Counted from the stretch's first letter, positions 28,467 through 37,992 are shown. The stretch is 64,000 nt of DNA from Methanobrevibacter sp. YE315 (GCF_001548675.1 NZ_CP010834.1:1275501-1339500); one strand, 5' to 3'. Numbers and translations: made by a program. The notes: a model not told the origin generated them from the letters alone.

Positions 28467-28847
28467 ATGGAACTCAAATTAGCTATAATATACGGGATAC
28501 TGATATGGATTTTATCATATATTATTTCAATGTTCAATCCCGTTTTTACGGATAATTTAGCTTATGTGAACATAGTTGGGCTAATAACAATGATAATTAT
28601 AATAGGATTCTTTGGAATACTTTATATACGAAATATAGAAAGCAATGAAGTTATTGAAGGAATAATAGTTGGAATAATTTTTATTATAGTTCATTTCATT
28701 TGCGATTTGATTTTTACAATTCTGCCAAATTACAACCCAACAATTCTAGAAAACTATATTCCACATATATTATCCATGGCAATAATGACTTTAATAATAA
28801 CAACATCTTTAGGATATTTTGCTCAGATGAATGTTGATTTAAAATAA
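28467..28847 (+). CDS. Small integral membrane protein, about four helices
   Basis: A 126-residue hydrophobic protein with four likely membrane helices (about 5-22, 30-50, 62-85 and 98-120) and few charged residues. I recognise no family. AAGGTTTAACT precedes the ATG. It ends 12 nt before the 4-phosphopantoate-beta-alanine ligase gene and is probably co-transcribed with it, so a transport or accessory role in the same unit is possible but not shown. The candidate RNA at 28241 lies upstream. Confidence 0.75.
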   Translation: MELKLAIIYGILIWILSYIISMFNPVFTDNLAYVNIVGLITMIIIIGFFGILYIRNIESNEVIEGIIVGIIFIIVHFICDLIFTILPNYNPTILENYIPHILSMAIMTLIITTSLGYFAQMNVDLK

Positions 28848-28859
28848 GGAGACTAAAAT

Positions 28860-29597
28860 ATGATACCAAAATCACACCCTCGATATGAATCTTTACTTTT
28901 AAGAGATAAAATGGTTAAAGCATCACAAGCAGGATACTTAGCGGATTCTGCATTGATTGCACATGGAAGAGGCGAAGCTTTCGACTATTTGATTGGTGAA
29001 AAAACCACTTACCCTGCAAAAAGAGCAATGTATGTTGCCGTTGCAGCCTTACTATTATCCAATAATCCTGTTATCTCAGTTAATGGAAATGCAACTGCAT
29101 TAGCTATTGATGAAATAATTGAGTTTGCGAATACCATTAAAGCTAAAATTGAGATAAATCTATTTTATAGAACTAATGAACGAGTTAGATTAATCACACA
29201 ATTATATAAAGATCACGGCTACAAAAACATTTTGGGAAGCCTTGAAGATGAAATGGAATATTTCGATGAAATCGAAAACAATAGAGCTTCAGCCAGTAAA
29301 ACAGGAATTTACGTAGCGGACACAATATTAATCCCTCTTGAAGATGGAGACCGAGCAGAAATATTGAAGAAAAATGGAAAAAACATCATTACTATAGATT
29401 TAAATCCGCTTTCAAGAACTTCAAAAATGTCTGATGTTTCCATTATGGACAATATTGTAAGAGCAATACCTTTCATGACAAAAATCGCTGAAGATTTGAA
29501 AACTCAAGATAAGCAAATATTAATTGAACTGGTTAATGACTTTGACAATGAAGAAAATCTTAAAGAATCATTAGAACAAATTAAAATAAAAGAGTGA
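28860..29597 (+). CDS. 4-phosphopantoate-beta-alanine ligase
   Basis: A 245-residue enzyme of the former DUF137 family that makes 4'-phosphopantothenate in the archaeal coenzyme A pathway. Conserved stretches are PKSHPRYESLLLRDKMV, GLIAHGRGEAFDYL-like ALIAHGRGEAFDYLIGE, INLFYRTNERV, ILIPLEDGDR and the C-terminal TIDLNPLSRTS. GGAGACTAAAAT precedes the ATG. The next gene, 6 nt downstream, encodes a kinase-like protein often annotated as dephospho-CoA kinase-related, which supports a CoA unit. Confidence 0.94.
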   Translation: MIPKSHPRYESLLLRDKMVKASQAGYLADSALIAHGRGEAFDYLIGEKTTYPAKRAMYVAVAALLLSNNPVISVNGNATALAIDEIIEFANTIKAKIEINLFYRTNERVRLITQLYKDHGYKNILGSLEDEMEYFDEIENNRASASKTGIYVADTILIPLEDGDRAEILKKNGKNIITIDLNPLSRTSKMSDVSIMDNIVRAIPFMTKIAEDLKTQDKQILIELVNDFDNEENLKESLEQIKIKE

Positions 29598-29603
29598 ATA
29601 TAA

Positions 29604-30143
29604 ATGCAAGTATTTGGAATAACCGGGATGCCAGGTTCCGGGAAAAGTGTAGTTTCTGACATCGCATGTGAAAAAGGAGCGATTATCGTAAGTATGGGAG
29701 ATATTGTTAGAGAAGAAGCTAAAAAAAGAGGAGAAGGTTCTAAAGAAACTGCTAAAAACTTAAGAGCTGAATACGGCCAATATATTGTTTCTGAATTAAC
29801 AATTAAAAAGATCAAAAAACTTTTGGATGATGGAATCGAGAACATAATAATTGTCGAAGGGATTAGAAGCCATCATGAAGTGGAGATGTTTAAAGAAAAC
29901 TTTGAAGAATTCTTTATCTTATCAATTTTTGCAAATTCCAATCTACGTTTTGAAAGGTTAAAAAAGAGAATGAGAGAAGACGATTCAACAGATTATGCTG
30001 TATTTAAAGCTAGAGATGAATCTGAATTAACTTTCGGCATTGGAAATGTTATTGCACTTTCAGATAAAATGATTATTAACGAAAGCGATTTGGAAAGCTT
30101 CGGTGAAAAAATCAACGAGTTCCTGAAGGAATTTGATTTATAA
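29604..30143 (+). CDS. UPF0200 nucleotide kinase (dephospho-CoA kinase-like)
   Basis: A 179-residue P-loop kinase. GITGMPGSGKSVV is the Walker A; SMGDIVREEAKKRG follows as in the UPF0200 group; VEGIRSHHEVEMF and RLKKRMREDD form the LID-like region. It is related to dephospho-CoA kinase but the true substrate of this archaeal group is not settled. Its position right after the phosphopantoate ligase favours a CoA-related role. It is convergent with the Dph6-like gene, one base apart. Confidence 0.85.
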   Translation: MQVFGITGMPGSGKSVVSDIACEKGAIIVSMGDIVREEAKKRGEGSKETAKNLRAEYGQYIVSELTIKKIKKLLDDGIENIIIVEGIRSHHEVEMFKENFEEFFILSIFANSNLRFERLKKRMREDDSTDYAVFKARDESELTFGIGNVIALSDKMIINESDLESFGEKINEFLKEFDL

Positions 30144-30144
30144 A

Positions 30145-30825
30145 TCATTTATCCTCTAAAATCGCATCTTCTATAATAAACACACCACTATCAACATCCC
30201 ATTCCTTTTTATATTTTAAGATTTTAATTCTTTTTTTGAAAATAGGTCCGTCAATAGCCAATGTTTCAGCCTCTCCGCCTTCAAAAGCTATGTCCAAATA
30301 ATACTTCTCATTGAGTTTTACAAGCTCATCAATAACATCATCATCAATGACCCTGCCCAACCAGGATTCATCCAAACCCCATGCTGCAACACCACAAATG
30401 ATAATCTTAAAACCGAGAGAGACTATTTTTCTCATATATTCCAATTCATCAACATGCCAATATGGCGAAAATACCTTCAATCCGACTTCATCCGCCAATT
30501 TTTCAATTCTTGATTTTTGATAAACGGAATAAAGTGCACCGGTATATATGGCCTCAACGCCTAAACTTTTAAGATTTTCAAATGCACTTCTCAAATCTTC
30601 AAGTTCCTCTTCTTTAATGCCATCAGTTTCAACTGAAATTATCGGAATATCAAGTGCTTGTGAGAGCAAATCGGTAATGTGAATATTTGGGACATGGAAC
30701 ATGTATGATTCATCATTCTTTGATTTCATTGAAAGAAGATATTTTACATCTTCTTTCGATTCTAAGGCATTGAATAATGCCATAGTACTGTCTTTTCCAC
30801 CTGAAAACAAGACCGCAACATTCAT
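30145..30825 (-). CDS. Dph6-like diphthine-ammonia ligase family ATPase
   Basis: A PP-loop ATPase of about 226 residues. The ATG at 30825 is chosen because it places the SGGKDST loop at residues 8-14, as in the family, and lies just after the upstream stop; a longer frame from 30849 would overlap that gene. Further family segments are ALDIPIISVET, GVEAIYTGALYS, FSPYWHVDELEYM and YYLDIAFEGGEAETLAIDGP. Eukaryotic Dph6 amidates diphthine on elongation factor 2; the archaeal role is presumed the same. It is probably co-transcribed with the membrane protein gene before it. Confidence 0.88.
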   Translation of the reverse strand: MNVAVLFSGGKDSTMALFNALESKEDVKYLLSMKSKNDESYMFHVPNIHITDLLSQALDIPIISVETDGIKEEELEDLRSAFENLKSLGVEAIYTGALYSVYQKSRIEKLADEVGLKVFSPYWHVDELEYMRKIVSLGFKIIICGVAAWGLDESWLGRVIDDDVIDELVKLNEKYYLDIAFEGGEAETLAIDGPIFKKRIKILKYKKEWDVDSGVFIIEDAILEDK

Positions 30826-30829
30826 AGAA

Positions 30830-31645
30830 TTACCGTTTACGTTTTTCATTTAAGAATTTTCTGAATCTTCTATATGCAGGGACTACAGAATCTATATAGA
30901 TTCCCAAAACAGCCACAACTACTCCCAAACATCCGCATAGGACTGTAAATTGGGTGTTGGAAAGCATTGATGAATTTGTTTTTTCTATACTGTTTTGAAC
31001 TGAACCCTCAATATGGGATGCAACTATTCCTCTTGAAAGCAGGCTTTGCTCAAATGTATCTAAAGCAGATGAATCCACAACCAATACGGCGTGAACCTGA
31101 GCATAAGATAAGGTACCTCCATAAACTAATTGATACCAATCAGAAAAGGATTTTAAAGCATCTGCAGAAGAATAATTATTAATAAGACTAATCTCAATTT
31201 CCCCTGTGGAATTTACAGTGTAATTTCCATAGTTCGAATCGATATTTCCTACAATATCCTCAAAATAAGCTTGTTCCTGTTCATTAAAACTCCATAATGG
31301 AATCGTAACCGAAGTTTCCTCAAATGATTTGAAACCTTCAGTAGCAGATAGATTTTCCCTCAATTCCTTCACATTAACGGAAGATGATAAATCCAAATAT
31401 AATGTCTCTTCATTATTAGGTATGTTTTTTTCAATCATGCTTGCAAAATTAGGCAGTTCATCATAAATCGGATCCAGGAAAAATGCCCCTCCAATTGAAC
31501 CAACTAAAAAAGCGACAAGCAATACCAAAACAATTTCCTTTTTAGGCATGTAATTTCTCAACATTCCAATCGAAAAAACAAATACCATTAAAATAATAAA
31601 CAAAATAAGGTAAATAATTGTCGTTATAACATCCATAAAATTCAC
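30830..31645 (-). CDS. Membrane protein with large extracytoplasmic domain, unknown
   Basis: A 271-residue protein with two N-terminal membrane helices (about 7-28 and 37-58), an outside domain of some 170 residues with several Asn-x-Ser/Thr sites, and a third helix near 237-258 before a short basic tail. The sheet-rich outside domain (LYLDLSSSVNVKELREN, QVHAVLVVDSSAL) has no family that I recognise. The stop lies 4 nt before the Dph6-like start. The next gene upstream on the same strand is a pilin-like gene. Confidence 0.75.
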   Translation of the reverse strand: MNFMDVITTIIYLILFIILMVFVFSIGMLRNYMPKKEIVLVLLVAFLVGSIGGAFFLDPIYDELPNFASMIEKNIPNNEETLYLDLSSSVNVKELRENLSATEGFKSFEETSVTIPLWSFNEQEQAYFEDIVGNIDSNYGNYTVNSTGEIEISLINNYSSADALKSFSDWYQLVYGGTLSYAQVHAVLVVDSSALDTFEQSLLSRGIVASHIEGSVQNSIEKTNSSMLSNTQFTVLCGCLGVVVAVLGIYIDSVVPAYRRFRKFLNEKRKR

Positions 31646-31703
31646 AGCCAGTTAATAATATATTATATTTAACATATGATTATTAAAATAATTTATCATA
31701 AAA

Positions 31704-32138
31704 TCAATAATATTTTTGATAAATTATCATGCAATTACTGTTAACCGGCCATTCAACGACTATGATATTTTCACCTTCACCCAAAACCAGGGATGTTTTT
31801 TCGAGATTTGAATTGAAATGCTCATAGATATTCTTATTCTGATTATTTTTAAGTGGTATTGTTGACGAAATATGGTTTTCTGCGACATTTACCTTTATCT
31901 TTTTTGAAACATGGAGTTTAACCGTGTGTTTTGATCCCTGGCCTTCACCGTAAACCTCTTTTATTGCCTGGGAAATTTTAGATAAGTCTGATTTTGCATT
32001 TAACACATCCGAAATATCCATCGTGCTTTTAATTGATTCTTCAGTTAACGGCAATGTGAAAACAATCAATATTACCAGGGAAATTGTAAAAATCATCATG
32101 TATTCAAATGAAATTTGTCCTCGAGACTCCTTTATCAA
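31704..32138 (-). CDS. Class III signal peptide (archaeal pilin-like) protein
   Basis: A 144-residue protein beginning MIKESRGQISFEYMM. The QISFEY word directly after a basic Arg-Gly and before a hydrophobic stretch (about 15-33) is the class III signal peptide of euryarchaeal pilins, cut before Q8 by a dedicated peptidase. The rest is a soluble domain with a hydrophobic C-terminus. Its stop-to-start neighbour, one base upstream, is a prepilin peptidase homologue, so substrate and processing enzyme are encoded together. Whether it forms a pilus or is a minor surface subunit is open. Confidence 0.88.
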   Translation of the reverse strand: MIKESRGQISFEYMMIFTISLVILIVFTLPLTEESIKSTMDISDVLNAKSDLSKISQAIKEVYGEGQGSKHTVKLHVSKKIKVNVAENHISSTIPLKNNQNKNIYEHFNSNLEKTSLVLGEGENIIVVEWPVNSNCMIIYQKYY

Positions 32139-33005
32139 TTACATCACCAAATGAAAATTATTTACGGCTATCATCATAATATCACCATAAAAAATGGCTA
32201 TTATCAATCCGAACAATATTGCTGGCGTGAACGGGAATGAAGCTTTTATTGAGATTTCATCTGAAATAAAATTTTGGGAATTCATGATTTTCAGCAAGTA
32301 CATATCCTTATTTGTTATTCCGCCGGCACTTTGAGACTTGAAATAATATTTGAAATCTGAATTGCTGGCTTTGTAGACCTTCAGATTGCCATTGATGTCA
32401 TTTATCAGCTCGATTATATGTTCATCATCAAAATAATAATCATTAACAATCATTCCTTCTTCTAAATCTTTAACCAATATCAATTTATTGAATGTCGAAT
32501 CAATGATGAATTTTAAACTGTTTATATTGAATATATTCACTAACAAATCAATATTCCGATTAAATATATTGTTTTTAATAATCAGATGGATTAAAAAAAT
32601 CAAAAGAAATGGAAATGAAACCAGAATGCTGTTAACTATTACGCTGAATGAAAACGGATATATGGATAATTTAGGAAAAAGATTTAAAAATTCGATATTA
32701 ATGCCCGATGGTATTACTGTGGCGATGGCTGTAAATAATTTTACATCCCCTCCTGCCCATATATTTAATTTCCATAAAAGATATGTTACGATATATGTAA
32801 TAACCATTGAAATAAATGAAGCTGAAATGAATTTAATGTTATTTGAAATTAATGAAAGAATCAAGTTTGATATCAGTCCAAAAAACATCAATGAAAAATT
32901 TAATTTATCCGGAACAATATTCCTTTTCAAGTCATAAAATGAAGCCATTATAGTAAAAACAATTGTAGTTATTATTTGAATAAAAAATATGATGCTTAAA
33001 TTCAT
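32139..33005 (-). CDS. Prepilin peptidase-like A24 family membrane protease
   Basis: A polytopic aspartic protease. The ATG at 33005 is preferred to an in-frame TTG at 33026; neither has a clear ribosome binding site. The first catalytic aspartate is in SFYDLKRNIVPD after helix 1, the second in the WAGGDVKLFTA motif. Six or so membrane helices surround a hydrophilic insert of about 90 residues (roughly 165-255). It should cleave class III signal peptides such as that of the adjacent pilin-like protein (EppA/FlaK relatives). The long insert is unusual for the family. Confidence 0.85.
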   Translation of the reverse strand: MNLSIIFFIQIITTIVFTIMASFYDLKRNIVPDKLNFSLMFFGLISNLILSLISNNIKFISASFISMVITYIVTYLLWKLNIWAGGDVKLFTAIATVIPSGINIEFLNLFPKLSIYPFSFSVIVNSILVSFPFLLIFLIHLIIKNNIFNRNIDLLVNIFNINSLKFIIDSTFNKLILVKDLEEGMIVNDYYFDDEHIIELINDINGNLKVYKASNSDFKYYFKSQSAGGITNKDMYLLKIMNSQNFISDEISIKASFPFTPAILFGLIIAIFYGDIMMIAVNNFHLVM

Positions 33006-33099
33006 AATCTTATTATTTAAATTCAAATGATATTAATTAGATAGAAAATAAGCTTATCAAATTGATTTTAGATTATAAAATTAAATAAAAAAAGAAAAA

Positions 33100-34716
33100 T
33101 TAATTTTTAGAATACTCATAAATAGCTTCTAAAAATGATTTAAATAATGGATGAGGCCTATTAGGTCTTGATTTAAATTCAGGATGGAACTGGCAACCAA
33201 TAGCCCATGGGTGATCCGGCAATTCTACAATTTCAACTAAGAAATTATCAGGACTGGTTCCAGAAATTATTAAACCTTTTTCTTGCAAATCATCCCTGTA
33301 ATCATTGTTAACCTCATACCTGTGCCTGTGGCGTTCTTCAATGTCGGTTTCACCATAAGCATCAAAAGTTTTAGTGCCTTCAACGATTTTGCAGTCATAA
33401 GATCCTAAACGCATTGTTCCACCCATGTTTTTGATTTTCTTTTGCTCTTCCATCATATCAATAACAGGGAATTCCAGATTATCATCGAATTCAGAACTAT
33501 TTGCACCAGGATAACCATTGATTCTTGCAAATTGAGTTACCATACATTGCATTCCAAGACAGATTCCAAATAAAGGAACATCGTTTTCGATTGCGTATTC
33601 AACTGCATCCAGTTTACCTTCAAAACCGCGTTCTCCGAATCCTCCAGGGATTAGAATACCGTCCAATTCATCCATAACATCTTGATCCAACTCTTCCACA
33701 TCTGAGCTTAAGAAAATAATATTAGCCTTAACGCCAATGCTTGCCGCTGCATGAAGCAAGGATTCCCTGATACTGATGTATGAATCTTCAAGTTCAACAT
33801 ATTTACCTACAATACCAATATTAACAACAGGTTCATTAATCTTTAGGGATTTGACAATTTCCCTCCATTCATCCAATTTAGAGGAATCCGGTTCGATGCC
33901 CAATCCGATTCTGTTAACGATGAACTTACCGATGTCATGCTCTTCGAGAACCAAAGGAACTTCATAGATTGTGCCTGCATCGGGAGTGTTTACAACAGCT
34001 TCATAGTCCACATCACAGAAGTGAGCGATTTTTCCTCTTAAGGCATCGTCGATTGGCTCTTGTGATCTGCATACTATAACATCAGGATTTATACCTACAC
34101 TTCTTAATTCTTTTGTAGAGTGTTGGGTTGGTTTTGTTTTGAATTCTCCAGCTGCATTTAGGTAGGGGATAAATGTAACATGGACAAACATAACATTTTC
34201 ACGACCTTCCTCATTTCTGAGTTGTCTTAATGCTTCAAGGAAAGGTTGGCTTTCAATATCTCCGACAGTACCACCAAGTTCAACTAAAACCACATCATAA
34301 TCAGCGCTTTCAGAGTTTTCCCTAATCATTTCCTTGATACGATTAGTGATGTGCGGAATAACTTGTACACATTCGCCAAGATATCCTCCTTCTCTTTCTT
34401 TAGCTATGACTGATTCATAAACTTTACCTGTAGTAATATTAGCTAAACCATCGAGTTCAACATCCAAAAATCTTTCATAATGACCAAGATCCAAGTCGGT
34501 TTCCATACCATCATGAGTTACATATACTTCACCATGCTGATACGGGTTCAGTGTCCCAGAGTCCCAGTTTAAATATGGGTCTATTTTAATAGCTGAAACT
34601 TTTAAACCATAAGATCTTAAAATTCTTCCCATAGATGCAGAGGTAATACCTTTACCTATGGAACTAACTACCCCACCAGTTATAATAATATATTTTGTCA
34701 GAAAAATCCTCTCCAT
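33100..34716 (-). CDS. pyrG: CTP synthase
   Basis: A 538-residue enzyme converting UTP to CTP with glutamine or ammonia. The synthase domain has [36 protein letters not shown] and [10 protein letters not shown]; the C-terminal glutamine amidotransferase has GICLGMQ (nucleophile Cys) and CQFHPEFKS. The ATG at 34716 gives an N-terminal extension MERIF relative to the usual start. GGAGAGG overlaps these codons and lies 6 nt before an in-frame CTG at 34701, which would give the typical TKYIIITGG beginning. A leftward TATA box lies near 34755. The enzyme call is certain; the start is not. Confidence 0.97.
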   Translation of the reverse strand: MERIFLTKYIIITGGVVSSIGKGITSASMGRILRSYGLKVSAIKIDPYLNWDSGTLNPYQHGEVYVTHDGMETDLDLGHYERFLDVELDGLANITTGKVYESVIAKEREGGYLGECVQVIPHITNRIKEMIRENSESADYDVVLVELGGTVGDIESQPFLEALRQLRNEEGRENVMFVHVTFIPYLNAAGEFKTKPTQHSTKELRSVGINPDVIVCRSQEPIDDALRGKIAHFCDVDYEAVVNTPDAGTIYEVPLVLEEHDIGKFIVNRIGLGIEPDSSKLDEWREIVKSLKINEPVVNIGIVGKYVELEDSYISIRESLLHAAASIGVKANIIFLSSDVEELDQDVMDELDGILIPGGFGERGFEGKLDAVEYAIENDVPLFGICLGMQCMVTQFARINGYPGANSSEFDDNLEFPVIDMMEEQKKIKNMGGTMRLGSYDCKIVEGTKTFDAYGETDIEERHRHRYEVNNDYRDDLQEKGLIISGTSPDNFLVEIVELPDHPWAIGCQFHPEFKSRPNRPHPLFKSFLEAIYEYSKN

Positions 34717-34785
34717 AAATAAAAATTACACTATAATTTTAGTATTTTATGATATATAAAAATTTAATTTCGTTTATATATGGAA

Positions 34786-35145
34786 TTAATATCTACCATT
34801 TTCCCAAGAAAATAGTTTGTTTTTAATGGTCCTATCCGTTTCGTCAAACTGGAACTGACCTTCATCACCATAGTTTGCAAAATCCCTTTCTTGGACAAAC
34901 AGCTCACATGAATCATCCGGACCGTTGGAAAATTGGCCTTTCCTACATACCATTCCATGAGCCCTTCCATATGGGCTTACAGACCAAAAAGTACAGTTCA
35001 AACAGATATTGTCTCCATTATTCACCATTGAATTAAAATCCTGTTGTTCAAACTCATATGAATCGTTTTCTTCATCGAAAAATTCGCAACATTCACTGCA
35101 ATAGTTATCTTCATCCAAAATGTTGCCGCAATTAGGACATCTCAT
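34786..35145 (-). CDS. Small zinc-ribbon protein of unknown function
   Basis: A 119-residue protein. The ATG at 35145 follows GGGGGTG with 6-nt spacing; an upstream TTG lies inside that site. It starts MRCPNCG and has CSEC at about 17-20, forming one zinc ribbon, then an acidic linker, then ICLNCTFW and MVCRKG with a later SCELF, suggestive of a second cysteine cluster. No catalytic motif is seen. It lies between pyrG and an esterase gene on the same strand. Confidence 0.75.
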   Translation of the reverse strand: MRCPNCGNILDEDNYCSECCEFFDEENDSYEFEQQDFNSMVNNGDNICLNCTFWSVSPYGRAHGMVCRKGQFSNGPDDSCELFVQERDFANYGDEGQFQFDETDRTIKNKLFSWENGRY

Positions 35146-35188
35146 TATCAACACCCCCAACCATATTAGAATATTGTTAATAAAATGA

Positions 35189-35968
35189 TTATAAATTTAA
35201 TGTTTTTATAAATTCCTTAATGTATTTGTCACAGAATTCCCAGGTATGCTCTCCCGGAGCCTGAATGAAATCCACATTAACGTTTTTAGACTTTAAAAAA
35301 TCATAAAAGTCAACGTTTTTATCTATTAGAAAGTCATTTTCACCGCAGGCCATGAAAATATCCGGAACATTTTCAGTATTTTCAATCAGATATTTCGGAT
35401 CCTTATCAGAATCCTTAATCTTATCCAAATCGCCAAAAACTGATTCATAAAATTCCCTTGAACGCAAAACATTGCTATCAGATACATAATCAACAATTTC
35501 ATCAGTAATCAATGCTGCTGAAATCATTCCAATCTTTGAGAAGTTTTGAGAGTATTTCAAACCATTCCTGATAGCTCCGTATCCTCCCATTGAAAAACCT
35601 GCAATAAATGTGTCTTCCCTCCTATCCGATAACGGAAATATGTTTCTTGTAATATCCAAAAGTTCCTGACCGACATATTCTCCATAATAGGCATGAGCTT
35701 TTTCATTGTCAAGATAAAAACTGTTGTCCCCGCAAGGAATTACAATAGCTATGCCATGGTCTTCCGCAAATTTCTGGATAGAGGTGTTTGCAAGGAATAT
35801 GTCGTCGCTGCCATACAACCCATGAAGCAGGTACAATGTTTTATAGGGTTGTGGAACAATCTCTTCTGCATCCTGCAGGAAATGAATATTGTCTGACGGC
35901 AATATCACGCTAATCGATGTTCTTCTCTGCAGGCTTTTGCACTTAATGTCTCCTCTAAACAAAACCAT
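35189..35968 (-). CDS. Alpha/beta-hydrolase esterase (esterase D type)
   Basis: A 259-residue hydrolase. LYLLHGLYGSDDI holds the oxyanion-hole region, AGFSMGGYGAI the nucleophile serine, GENDFLIDKNV the aspartate and APGEHTWEF the histidine. It resembles tributyrin esterase/S-formylglutathione hydrolase-like proteins and lacks a signal peptide, so it acts in the cytoplasm on unknown acyl esters. The second of two adjacent ATGs (35968) has the better spacing to GGTG. The gene follows a GNAT gene by 10 nt and is part of a MATE-GNAT-esterase unit. Confidence 0.88.
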   Translation of the reverse strand: MVLFRGDIKCKSLQRRTSISVILPSDNIHFLQDAEEIVPQPYKTLYLLHGLYGSDDIFLANTSIQKFAEDHGIAIVIPCGDNSFYLDNEKAHAYYGEYVGQELLDITRNIFPLSDRREDTFIAGFSMGGYGAIRNGLKYSQNFSKIGMISAALITDEIVDYVSDSNVLRSREFYESVFGDLDKIKDSDKDPKYLIENTENVPDIFMACGENDFLIDKNVDFYDFLKSKNVNVDFIQAPGEHTWEFCDKYIKEFIKTLNL

Positions 35969-35978
35969 CATTACACCT

Positions 35979-36386
35979 TCATGTCCATAAATCTGTTATG
36001 AAGAGCGGACTTGCATCATCGGCCTTTTCAAATCCGCAGTTTTCATAAAATCCAATTTCCTCATCATATCCCACTACAACAATGCGCAGATAATCCTTAT
36101 AAATCTCTTTAACTCTTAAAACAAGTTCCTTTCCAATTCCCTTATCCTGATATTCAGGTCTTACGAGCAGATAATGGACGTAAGCTGTCATTATTCCATC
36201 ATCCATCGCGCAGATCATTCCAACCAGCTTATCCCCATCCCATGCGGAGATTACAGTTTCAAAGTTTCTCATTGCTATTTGAAGCTTTTCTGGAAAATGA
36301 CCTGAAGACCATTCCACCGATAAGAACAAATCCTGCAAATCTTCTTTTGTAAATTCGTGAATTTCCTTGTATTCTATTTCACTCAT
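35979..36386 (-). CDS. GNAT family N-acetyltransferase
   Basis: A protein of about 135 residues with the acetyl-CoA binding signature YQDKGIGKELV and the C-terminal YDEEIGFYENCGFEKAD, both typical of GNAT enzymes. The substrate is not evident. GGTGGT overlaps the end of the MATE gene, and two ATGs (36389 and 36386) follow; the second has the usual 5-nt spacing. The first forms an ATGA overlap with the MATE stop, so translation is coupled in either case. Co-location with an exporter may hint at drug or metabolite modification. Confidence 0.87.
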   Translation of the reverse strand: MSEIEYKEIHEFTKEDLQDLFLSVEWSSGHFPEKLQIAMRNFETVISAWDGDKLVGMICAMDDGIMTAYVHYLLVRPEYQDKGIGKELVLRVKEIYKDYLRIVVVGYDEEIGFYENCGFEKADDASPLFITDLWT

Positions 36387-37750
36387 CATACCACCCTGTA
36401 TTCTGTCCATCTATTTGAGAAATATCTATAAACATAAATTCCTGCCCTTACATACCAGTCGATGAACATGGCAATCCATGTTCCGAATACACCGATTCCC
36501 ATCCAGTCTGCTATAACATAAGATAAACCTATCCTGCATATAAACATTACTGCCAAACTGATGTACATCACTGACTTTGAATCGCCCGCACCCCTGAATG
36601 TAGCAGGCAATGTGAATGCAAGAGGCCAGATTACGATTGAAAATATGCCGTGCCATATTACCATTTCCGTTGTCATTGCTGCAGTCCGGGCAGATAAATT
36701 GTAAACGCCCAAAATCAAAGGCAGACCTGCAAAAATCAGGAGATTGATGATAATATGTGAAACGACAACGATAATCAGACACTTCTTGTTATAATATCTT
36801 GCCTGTTCATAGTCATCAGCACCGACACATCTTGAGATTATTGCAGTCAATCCAAGATTAATTGCAAATCCAGGCAAAACCGAAAACACTCCAACAGCAT
36901 ATCCAACAGAGTTTGCAGCTATTGCCATTGTTCCGAAAGTTGAAACCAGGCTTAAAACCAAAACCCTGCCCAACTGGAATAGTCCGTTTTCAACACCATA
37001 TGGAATGCCGACCTGCAACACTTTCTTAAGGATTTTAAAGTCGAACTTATGCTTTAGAGTCCTTTTGATATGCAGTTTATAGTCGTCATCCGCAACAAAG
37101 TACAATATCAAGATTGCTGAAAGGGCTCTTGATATGACAGTTGGAATAGCTACGCCCCTGACGTCCCATCCCAAATAATAAATACAGAATGCATTTCCTA
37201 TGACATTTAAAACATCACAAATAAGCAATATCTGCATAGGCAGAGCTGCATTATTGGTTGTTCTGAAAATGGCCGCACCGGCATTATAGATTGCTAAAAA
37301 TGGAATTGACAATGCTACAATGTACAAATACATTTCAGCATTCTGCCAGACATCCGCTTCAATCTGGCCGAACAGAATCCCAATTAGAAACTGCCTTAAA
37401 ATGATTACCGCAATCATCAAAACAGTGGATAAGATTGTTGAAAACCATACCAGCTGTGTTGCGGAGTTTTGTGCCTTTTCAACTTGATTATCTCCTAAGT
37501 ATTGGCCAGCTACAACAGCACCTCCTGTTGCAAGAGCTGAAAAAGAAAAGATAAGAAGCTGAACTAAAAAATCAACTAATGAAACTCCTGAAATTGCCGC
37601 TTCACCTAATGATGCAACCATTATAGAATCGGCCAATCCTACACAGAATTCCAAACCATATTCTATTAAAAGCGGAATGAACAATGCAAGCAATGCCCTA
37701 TTTGAGTATATATAGCCTTCAGGAGTTTTAAATAAATTATTAATGTTCAT
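36386..37750 (-). CDS. MATE family multidrug/sodium antiporter
   Basis: A 454-residue polytopic protein with twelve predicted helices in two similar halves. Conserved MATE features include the N-terminal LADSIMVASLGEAAISGVSL region, VAGQYLGDNQVEKA and the second-half copy IISRCVGADDYEQARYY. It would export cationic compounds in exchange for sodium or protons. It is the first gene of a unit with a GNAT enzyme and an esterase. No clear ribosome binding site is seen before the ATG, and the upstream 600-bp region should contain its promoter. Confidence 0.93.
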   Translation of the reverse strand: MNINNLFKTPEGYIYSNRALLALFIPLLIEYGLEFCVGLADSIMVASLGEAAISGVSLVDFLVQLLIFSFSALATGGAVVAGQYLGDNQVEKAQNSATQLVWFSTILSTVLMIAVIILRQFLIGILFGQIEADVWQNAEMYLYIVALSIPFLAIYNAGAAIFRTTNNAALPMQILLICDVLNVIGNAFCIYYLGWDVRGVAIPTVISRALSAILILYFVADDDYKLHIKRTLKHKFDFKILKKVLQVGIPYGVENGLFQLGRVLVLSLVSTFGTMAIAANSVGYAVGVFSVLPGFAINLGLTAIISRCVGADDYEQARYYNKKCLIIVVVSHIIINLLIFAGLPLILGVYNLSARTAAMTTEMVIWHGIFSIVIWPLAFTLPATFRGAGDSKSVMYISLAVMFICRIGLSYVIADWMGIGVFGTWIAMFIDWYVRAGIYVYRYFSNRWTEYRVV

Positions 37751-37813
37751 AATATCAGAAAAAATAATTCTAAATAATAATATTAAAATGAATGCATATG
37801 AACTTTTGTATCA

Positions 37814-37903
37814 GTTAATTGTTGAACTATAAATGCCGAGAAAACTAGTCAATCAACATTGCGATATCATCCTATAAACTACTAACTAAATTCAACAATT
37901 AAC
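37814..37903. repeat. 90-bp element bounded by 13-bp perfect inverted repeats
   Basis: Arms GTTAATTGTTGAA (37814-37826) and TTCAACAATTAAC (37891-37903) match perfectly across a 64-bp interior. The right arm begins 2 bp from the stop codon of the small peptide gene. Flanks show no obvious target-site duplication, so a transposon-derived origin is not supported. In RNA it could form a long-loop hairpin serving as a 3' structure of the peptide transcript. Confidence 0.65.
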
Positions 37904-37905
37904 CC

Positions 37906-37992
37906 TTAACTACGACATATTAGTATAGTCAAGTGAAGATAATACATAGCTAAAACAAGATATGCTAAAGCTACTAGAAAATCTTCTAACAT
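37906..37992 (-). CDS. Candidate 28-aa hydrophobic peptide
   Basis: A 28-codon frame with a strong ribosome binding site (GGAGGTCAAGTC then ATG, 6-nt spacing). The product is a single membrane helix with the charged start MLEDF and end ICRS. A leftward TATA element, AATTTATATT, lies near 38056, and two copies of TTGTACA (near 38014 and 38052) flank the likely transcription start. The stop codon abuts the 90-bp inverted-repeat element. The layout resembles small toxic or regulatory membrane peptides, but no antisense RNA is demonstrated. Confidence 0.45.
   Translation of the reverse strand: MLEDFLVALAYLVLAMYYLHLTILICRS

Noticed and set aside
37814-37903. Miniature transposable element
   Set aside because: Perfect inverted arms exist but there are no flanking direct repeats and no second copy of the whole element in the window.
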